A stretch of 18,521 nucleotides of DNA from Kingella sp. (in: b-proteobacteria) (lineage in GTDB: Bacteria > Pseudomonadota > Gammaproteobacteria > Burkholderiales > Neisseriaceae). The position numbers and the translations under genes were made by a program. The DNA lies in contig NZ_JAUMZV010000041.1 of NCBI RefSeq assembly GCF_030527935.1, positions 1-18,521 on the forward strand, given 5' to 3'. The notes under the pieces are model-generated. The model saw only the letters and a program-made list of their open reading frames with translations. It was not told where the DNA came from and did not search any database. Each line of letters starts with the position of its first letter. Positions within the stretch are counted from its first letter, which is position 1. Positions 14,052-18,521 of this stretch are shown here, in pieces.

Positions 14052-15833
14052 ATGTTAATCCATAATGAATTTAAGCCATATATGGCAAAAAAAGAAGAAA
14101 CCAAACGCCAAGTGGTGGAGGGGAATAAACGCCTTTCATGGCTAATGCTGGCGATTGGTGGCGCGTTTTGCGTGTTGGTGGGGCATAGCTTTCGCGTGCA
14201 GGCGCAGCATCATAGCGAGTTGAGCAAATTTAGCGAAGACCGCGTGGTGCGCAGCATCAAAAGCCCTGCGCTGCGCGGCACGATTACCGACCGCAACGGC
14301 GCGATTTTGGCGGTGAGCCGTTATTTGAAAGTGGCGACGTTTAACCCCAAAGCGATTTACGCGCCCAAACGCCAAGGCGATGAGATTAACTGGAATGCAA
14401 TTAGCAATGAACAGTTTGCCCAACTGGCGGCGATTTTGAAGCTGCCTGAAAGCGAAGTGCGCCAAAAATTGCAAGACCGTTCTAGCCAATATGTGCAGTT
14501 TAAAACCGAGCTTTCGCTGGAAGAAGCCGACGCGCTCAAAGCGTTGAATATTCCATCTCTGCGGTTTGAAGAACGCACCGAGCGCGCCTATCCCACAGGC
14601 AATTTGTTTTCGCATATTGTGGGCTTTGCCAACGACAAAGGCGAAGGCTTGGAAGGCTTGGAACGCGCGGCAAACCAGCGTTTAACAGGCGAAGATGGGC
14701 GGCAAGTGGTGCTGCGCGATCGCCATAACAATATTGTGGAATTGATTGATTCGCCCGACAACGCGGCAGCCAAATCGGGCGAAACTTTGGTGCTATCGGT
14801 TGACCAAGATTTGCAGCGTTTGGCGCACGACCAACTGGCGGCAACGCTGAAAAACTTCAACGCCAAAGCGGGCGGCGCGGTGGTTTTGGATGCGCAAACG
14901 GGCGAGATTTTGGCGATGACCAGCTTGCCTGATTACGATGCCAATTATTATCAAGAATACCCCGCCACCAGCCTGCGCAACTTTGCGGTGAGCGAAACGA
15001 TGGAGCTGGGGTCGGTGATGAAGCCATTTATCATCGCCAAAGCCTTGGATGATGGCAAAATTGGGCGCAACAGCGCATTCAACACACGCCCTTACGAAAT
15101 CAGCGGCAAAACCATCCGCGACACGCACGATTATCCTTCGCTGACCACGCAAGGTATTTTGCAAAAATCGTCTAACGTGGGCACCAGTCGCATTGCGGCG
15201 CTGTATGACAACGAAAGTTTGTATCATCATTTTGCCGATGTGGGTTTTGGGCATAAAACAGGCTCGGGCGTGAGCGGCGAGCAAAGCAGCGCGATTAAAC
15301 CCGCTGCCAAATGGAGCAAGCTGGACCGTGCGGTGATGTCGTATGGCTATGCGATTACTGCGAACTTGCTGCAAATGGCGCAGGGCTACACCATTTTCAC
15401 CGCGGGCGGCAAATTGATGCCTGCTACCATCTACAAGCAAACGCAAACCCCAAAAGGCACGCAAGTGATTAAACCCGAAACCGCCAAACAAATGCGCGAA
15501 ATGCTGGTAAGCATCACGCGCAAAGGCGGCACAGGGCAAGATGGCGCAGTCCCAGGTTATGACGTTGCTGCCAAAACAGGCACGGCGCGCAAAGCCAGCT
15601 CGGGCGGTTATTCGGATAAATATCGCGCCAGCTTTGTGGGCTTTGCGCCCGCGCAAAATCCGCGTTTGATTGTGGCGGTGAGCATTGATGAACCGCATGG
15701 CAAAGGCTATTACGGCGGCACAGTGGCTGGGCCTGCATTCCGCGAGATTATGGCAGGCGGGCTGAAAAAGTTGGGCGTGAAGCCAACTTATGTGAACGCT
15801 GAACCCACAGAAAGCATTGCCAAAAAACGATAA
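14052..15833 (+). CDS. ftsI: Septal peptidoglycan transpeptidase, penicillin-binding protein 2 type
   Basis: A 593-residue class B penicillin-binding protein (called penA in Neisseria) that cross-links septal peptidoglycan. A membrane anchor lies at about 30-50 (LSWLMLAIGGAFCVLVGHSF), then the dimerisation domain (SPALRGTITDRNGAILAVS), then the transpeptidase. Active-site motifs are all present: S321-V-M-K324 (the acylated serine), S373-S-N375 and K508-T-G510. The start at 14052 has AAGAAG upstream; an in-frame ATG at 14082 lacks a ribosome site. Only one DUS-like sequence occurs in it (near 14441). A terminator and a mobile element follow, separating it from murE. Resistance changes cannot be judged without a reference. 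Confidence 0.96.
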   Translation: MLIHNEFKPYMAKKEETKRQVVEGNKRLSWLMLAIGGAFCVLVGHSFRVQAQHHSELSKFSEDRVVRSIKSPALRGTITDRNGAILAVSRYLKVATFNPKAIYAPKRQGDEINWNAISNEQFAQLAAILKLPESEVRQKLQDRSSQYVQFKTELSLEEADALKALNIPSLRFEERTERAYPTGNLFSHIVGFANDKGEGLEGLERAANQRLTGEDGRQVVLRDRHNNIVELIDSPDNAAAKSGETLVLSVDQDLQRLAHDQLAATLKNFNAKAGGAVVLDAQTGEILAMTSLPDYDANYYQEYPATSLRNFAVSETMELGSVMKPFIIAKALDDGKIGRNSAFNTRPYEISGKTIRDTHDYPSLTTQGILQKSSNVGTSRIAALYDNESLYHHFADVGFGHKTGSGVSGEQSSAIKPAAKWSKLDRAVMSYGYAITANLLQMAQGYTIFTAGGKLMPATIYKQTQTPKGTQVIKPETAKQMREMLVSITRKGGTGQDGAVPGYDVAAKTGTARKASSGGYSDKYRASFVGFAPAQNPRLIVAVSIDEPHGKGYYGGTVAGPAFREIMAGGLKKLGVKPTYVNAEPTESIAKKR

Positions 15834-15844
15834 CCCAATGCAAC

Positions 15845-15888
15845 AACCTTTGCGGCACTATACTTTGGGTGCTGCGAAGGTTTTTTTA
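15845..15888 (+). terminator. Intrinsic terminator between ftsI and murE
   Basis: AACCTTTGCGGCAC (15845-15858) pairs with GTGCTGCGAAGGTT (15869-15882) at 12 of 14 positions around a 10-base loop, followed by a run of seven T. It starts about 12 bases after the ftsI stop, so it should end much of the dcw transcript before murE. Confidence 0.8.
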
Positions 15889-15891
15889 TTA

Positions 15892-16056
15892 GAACCTGTA
15901 TTCAATTTTCATAGACAGATTTGATGACATAAAAGCACGGATACAAGGCAAAAAGCGCATTAAGGTTGAACTGAACACCTTGCGAGCATTTTTAACGCGG
16001 TAGCCGTGTTTTTAGGGCATATAAAAGATGCCTATGAAAATAGTGAATACAGGTTC
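15892..16056 (+). mobile_element. MITE-like element, type B, copy 2
   Basis: A 165-bp non-coding element with 13-bp perfect terminal repeats, GAACCTGTATTCA and TGAATACAGGTTC, flanked on both sides by TTA (15889-15891 and 16057-16059), a 3-bp target duplication. The interior has AAGGT (15962-15966) with ACCTT (15977-15981) as a hairpin. It lies directly behind the ftsI terminator T-run and about 175 bases before murE. Whether it carries a promoter for murE is not clear; no good -35/-10 pair was found in it. Confidence 0.85.
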
Positions 16057-16060
16057 TTAA

Positions 16061-16122
16061 ATAGGCAGCCTGAAAACCCAAAAAGACTGTGTTGGTGTTA
16101 ACCCATATTTTCAGGCTGCCTT
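16061..16122. repeat. DUS inverted pair upstream of murE
   Basis: AGGCAGCCTGAAAA near 16062-16075 and its complement near 16109-16122 flank a 30-base spacer. A third DUS lies near 16196-16207, 23 bases before murE. The 397 bases from 15834 to 16230 hold this pair, the terminator and the MITE, and no gene. Confidence 0.65.
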
Positions 16123-16230
16123 AATGTTGTTTTACTGATTTGCCACGATGGAATGCGCTGTACGAATAGCACCATTGTCCGCCCGCGCCATCCATAGGCA
16201 GCCTGAAAACCATTTTGATAGAGATTTATC

Positions 16231-17709
16231 ATGTTTAGCCAAAAAGCCGCTCCCGCCCATCCCAATCTTCCCGCCTTGCAATGCAGCGTTTCAGGCTGCC
16301 AGATGCTGCATTCTGATAGCCGCAAAATCCAGCCCAACGATGTATTCATCGCCTGCCAAGGCGAATATGCCGATGGTAGAGACTACATCGCCGATGCCAT
16401 CGCCAACGGCGCAAGTTTTGTGTATTGGGATGACGATGGCGCATTCCAATGGCAGCCCCAATGGCGCGTGCCCAACCAAGGCATCAGCGAGTTAAAACAA
16501 CGCGCGGGCATGGTGGCGGCGCAGGCGTATAACAATTTTTCAGGCTGCCTAAACGCCATCGGCGTAACGGGCACCAACGGCAAAACATCCATCACGCAAT
16601 GGCTCGCCCAAGCGATTGACGATTTAGAGCACGCCCCAAGCTGCGCCATCATCGGCACGGTGGGCAACGGTTTTTTTGGCAAACTGCAAGCAACTACGCA
16701 CACCACGCCCGACCCCGTTGCCGTGCAAACGTTGATTCACCAATTCAAACAGCAAGGCGCGAAACACATCGCCATGGAAGTATCCAGCCACGGCCTGGCG
16801 CAATACCGCGTAAACGGCGTGCCATTTCGCACCGCCGTGTTCACCAATCTAACGCGCGACCATCTGGACTACCACGGCAACATGGCGGAATACGGCGCAA
16901 CCAAAGCGCGATTGTTCTACTGGCAAGGTTTGCAAAACGCCATCATCAACAGCGACGACCCATTTGGCGCAGCACTGGCCGCCGAATTAAAACGAGACCA
17001 AGGCAGCCTGAAAACCTACACCTACGGCTTCAACGAACAAGCCGACATCCGCATCACTCATTTTGCCACCAGCCACCAAGGCATGAGCATCAGCCTAGCC
17101 ACGCCGTGGGGCAACGGCAGCGCGCAAACGCAACTACTCGGGCGGTTTAACGCGCAAAACTTTGCCGCCGCGCTCGGCGTACTCTGCGCCACGGGCTACG
17201 GTTTTCAGGCTGCCTTAACCGCGCTTTCGCGCATCCGCCCCGCCACAGGGCGCATGGATTGCATTATCCAGCCCAACAAACCGCTGGTGGTGGTGGATTA
17301 TGCCCACACGCCCGATGCGCTGGAAAAAGCCCTAACCACCTTGCGCGAAATACGGCAGCCTGAAAGCCAGCTTTGGTGCGTATTCGGATGCGGCGGCGAC
17401 CGCGACCGTGGCAAACGCCCGCTGATGGGCGCAGTCGCCAGCCAGTTCGCCGACCGCGTGGTGGTAACCAGCGATAACCCGCGCACCGAGCAACCCCAAG
17501 CCATCATCGCCGACATCCTGCCCGCCGTGCCGCAGCCCGCGCTGGTAGAACCCGACCGCAAAGCCGCGATTGAACAAACCATCGCCCAAGCGCAAGCGCA
17601 GGATATTGTGCTGATTGCAGGCAAGGGGCATGAAACGTATCAGGATGTTCAGGGGGTGAAGCATCATTTTTCGGATTTTGAAGTGGCGCAGGGGGCGTTG
17701 GGGCAATAG
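16231..17709 (+). CDS. murE: UDP-MurNAc-L-Ala-D-Glu:meso-diaminopimelate ligase
   Basis: A 492-residue cytoplasmic ATP-dependent ligase that adds the third residue of the peptidoglycan stem peptide. Motifs: HSDSRKIQPNDVFIA near the N-terminus; the ATP loop G114-T-N-G-K118-T; EVSSHGLAQYRV; TNLTRDHLDYHG; VVDYAHTPDALEKAL; FGCGGDRDRGKRPLM; and D415-N-P-R418, the sequence that selects meso-diaminopimelate instead of lysine, as expected for a Gram-negative cell wall. A GKGHE motif lies close to the end. The ribosome site is weak (TAGAGA). Several in-frame DUS copies encode SGC, FSGCLN, QGSLK, FQAA and RQPE. The stop TAG overlaps a DUS. murF and later dcw genes are not seen after it. Confidence 0.97.
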   Translation: MFSQKAAPAHPNLPALQCSVSGCQMLHSDSRKIQPNDVFIACQGEYADGRDYIADAIANGASFVYWDDDGAFQWQPQWRVPNQGISELKQRAGMVAAQAYNNFSGCLNAIGVTGTNGKTSITQWLAQAIDDLEHAPSCAIIGTVGNGFFGKLQATTHTTPDPVAVQTLIHQFKQQGAKHIAMEVSSHGLAQYRVNGVPFRTAVFTNLTRDHLDYHGNMAEYGATKARLFYWQGLQNAIINSDDPFGAALAAELKRDQGSLKTYTYGFNEQADIRITHFATSHQGMSISLATPWGNGSAQTQLLGRFNAQNFAAALGVLCATGYGFQAALTALSRIRPATGRMDCIIQPNKPLVVVDYAHTPDALEKALTTLREIRQPESQLWCVFGCGGDRDRGKRPLMGAVASQFADRVVVTSDNPRTEQPQAIIADILPAVPQPALVEPDRKAAIEQTIAQAQAQDIVLIAGKGHETYQDVQGVKHHFSDFEVAQGALGQ

Positions 17710-17732
17710 GCAGCCTGAAAAGAGCATCAAGC

Positions 17733-18490
17733 ATGTTAAAAAAGATTTTTCTAACGATGGTTTTACCGGGGTGTACGATGAAATCCGCCTTGGCAGAGCA
17801 AATAACTTTTCCTGCGGAAAATTTGAATTTCCAAATTGCAGGGGTTGTGTTGGAACGGGCAGATATTCCGCGCGGGCAGGAGCGTGATTATCAGCCGATT
17901 ACGTTGCGATTGCCGCGTTATTCCGCTGCGAGGCAAGGGCGATGTGCGCACATGGTGGGTAAAAGAGCCGTTGTGGATTTTGGCTAAAAACGATGTGATT
18001 TCTATGTCGCCAAGGTTGGATGAGATGCTTGAAGATGGACATTTGGATATAAGAACCTGTATTCACTATTCTCATAGGCATCTTTCATGCCCTAAAAACA
18101 CGGCTACTGCGTTAAAAATGCTCGCAAGGTGTACAACCTTGCTGTGCTTTTTGCCTTGTATCCGCGCGTTTATGTCATAAAATCTGTCTATGGAAATAGT
18201 GAATACAGGTTCTAACTTTTTCAAAACAGGCGGGGCAAAAATTGAGCCAAATGACGGCTGATGCGATGAAACACCATGCTTATGTTTTGGTATTCAATCA
18301 CCAAACAAATGAGTCGTGGATGGGCGCAAATGTGTTGGAGCGCATAGATGGTGGCGAGCTTAGATTAACCACCATGTCATTGGATACCATTCCACAATTC
18401 AAAGAAGCCGTTGCGCGGCAAGAAATTGCTTTTGCGTTGGCAATACCCAGAGAAAACCATAAAAAGTTAGGGGCTGTCCTAGATAACTAG
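17733..18490 (+). pseudogene. Broken exported protein gene with SecD-P1-head-like region, split by a MITE
   Basis: A disrupted gene in three pieces. It opens at 17733 with a signal-like N-terminus and a possible lipobox (LPGC, Cys14). A one-base frameshift near 17919-17922 moves it into the next frame (PLRGKGDVRTWWVKEPLW), which runs to 18052 where a MITE is inserted. Removing 18053-18215 (element plus one TAA copy) joins HLDI to TFSKQAGQKLSQMT and continues in frame to the stop at 18490. The rejoined C-terminal part, with its ITFSKQAGQKL start and later IDGG-LRLTT stretch, resembles the SecDF P1-head fold found in periplasmic lipoproteins; this is a tentative call. The downstream piece from TTG 18242 alone is unlikely to be expressed. 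It lies 24 bases after murE; AAGAG precedes the ATG. Confidence 0.7.
18053..18212 (-). mobile_element. MITE-like element, type B, copy 3
   Basis: A 160-bp element in reverse orientation to copy 2 and, by eye, about nine-tenths identical to it. The perfect 13-bp ends are GAACCTGTATTCA and TGAATACAGGTTC, with flanking TAA duplicated (18050-18052 and 18213-18215). The hairpin is GCAAGGT (18124-18130) with ACCTTGC (18136-18142). It interrupts the gene described at 17733. The TTA and TAA duplications of copies 2 and 3 fit a TNA target, a pattern known for part of the IS5 family, but the mobilising transposase is not in the window. Confidence 0.88.
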
Positions 18491-18521
18491 GATAAATTAC
18501 TTCTTACCAATTGTTTTAAAA

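Larger units (their letters stand above)
14..17720. repeat. Dispersed Kingella-dialect DNA uptake sequences
   Basis: AGGCAGCCTGAA or its complement, with near-matches, occurs at about 50 sites on both strands, counted by eye. Examples are at 14, 1179, 1195, 2102, 3155, 6539, 6571, 7631, 8775, 9745, 10339, 10406, 10509, 10715, 11367, 13051, 13748, 16196, 16541, 17002, 17205 and 17708. In genes they encode FQAA, RQPEN, SGCL or GSLK according to frame. Copies are absent from about 3570-5060, from 5090-6530 and after 17720. They mark DNA for uptake by the type IV pilus competence system. Confidence 0.93.

Noticed and set aside
14793..15698. A 301-codon minus-strand ORF opposite ftsI
   Set aside because: It lies fully inside ftsI, which has all its active-site motifs. 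This is a shadow frame caused by codon bias.
18242..18490. The 82-codon ORF as an independent gene
   Set aside because: It starts at TTG without a ribosome site, and virtual removal of the upstream MITE shows that it is the 3' part of the gene opened at 17733.
1..18521. Regular short repeats as a CRISPR array
   Set aside because: The repeated 12-mers occur on both strands at irregular distances and match the DUS; there are no spacers of constant length and no cas genes.
1..18521. tRNA or rRNA genes
   Set aside because: No cloverleaf with a GGTTCGAATCC-type arm and no conserved rRNA segments were found on reading the intergenic regions.

Overview
The window looks like a chromosomal segment from a Kingella-type member of the Neisseriaceae. 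The main evidence is the 12-mer AGGCAGCCTGAA (complement TTCAGGCTGCCT), the Kingella dialect of the neisserial DNA uptake sequence (DUS). I count roughly 50 full or near-full copies by eye, inside and between genes. The intact division/cell-wall cluster in neisserial gene order agrees with this. The species cannot be fixed from the sequence alone.

Layout. Bases 43-206 hold a miniature inverted-repeat element. It is followed by a tail-anchored Sel1-like protein (256-1179), an LprI-like lysozyme-inhibitor-family secreted protein (1340-1744), a class I methyltransferase (1775-2869) translationally coupled to a small unknown gene (2866-3156), a palindromic intergenic repeat (3302-3455) and a small lipoprotein (3593-3961). 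Bases 4152-6519 hold a surface lipoprotein and its probable dedicated outer-membrane exporter Slam. The minus strand from 6608 to 12000 carries a PseG-PseH fusion, a 600-bp repeat-filled gap, PseF, a DUF1287 protein and a MidA-type methyltransferase. The plus strand from 12218 carries the start of the dcw cluster: promoter, MraZ operator, mraZ, rsmH, ftsL, ftsI, then a terminator and a mobile element, then murE. The window ends in a broken lipoprotein-like gene interrupted by another copy of the same mobile element.

How the parts fit. The lipoprotein/Slam pair is a self-contained surface-display module. pseF and pseGH supply three of the six steps towards CMP-pseudaminic acid, so pseB, pseC and pseI must lie elsewhere if the pathway works. 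The dcw genes make and regulate septal peptidoglycan.

Most interesting unexplained structure: a family of about 160-bp non-coding inverted-repeat elements, with three copies of one terminal type and one copy of a second type built on the same internal scaffold. The elements share an internal hairpin whose arm sequence differs between types but still pairs. One copy splits a gene, and removing it with one 3-bp target duplication rejoins the reading frame exactly. Another lies just after a terminator between ftsI and murE. A third sits inside an unrelated structured repeat.
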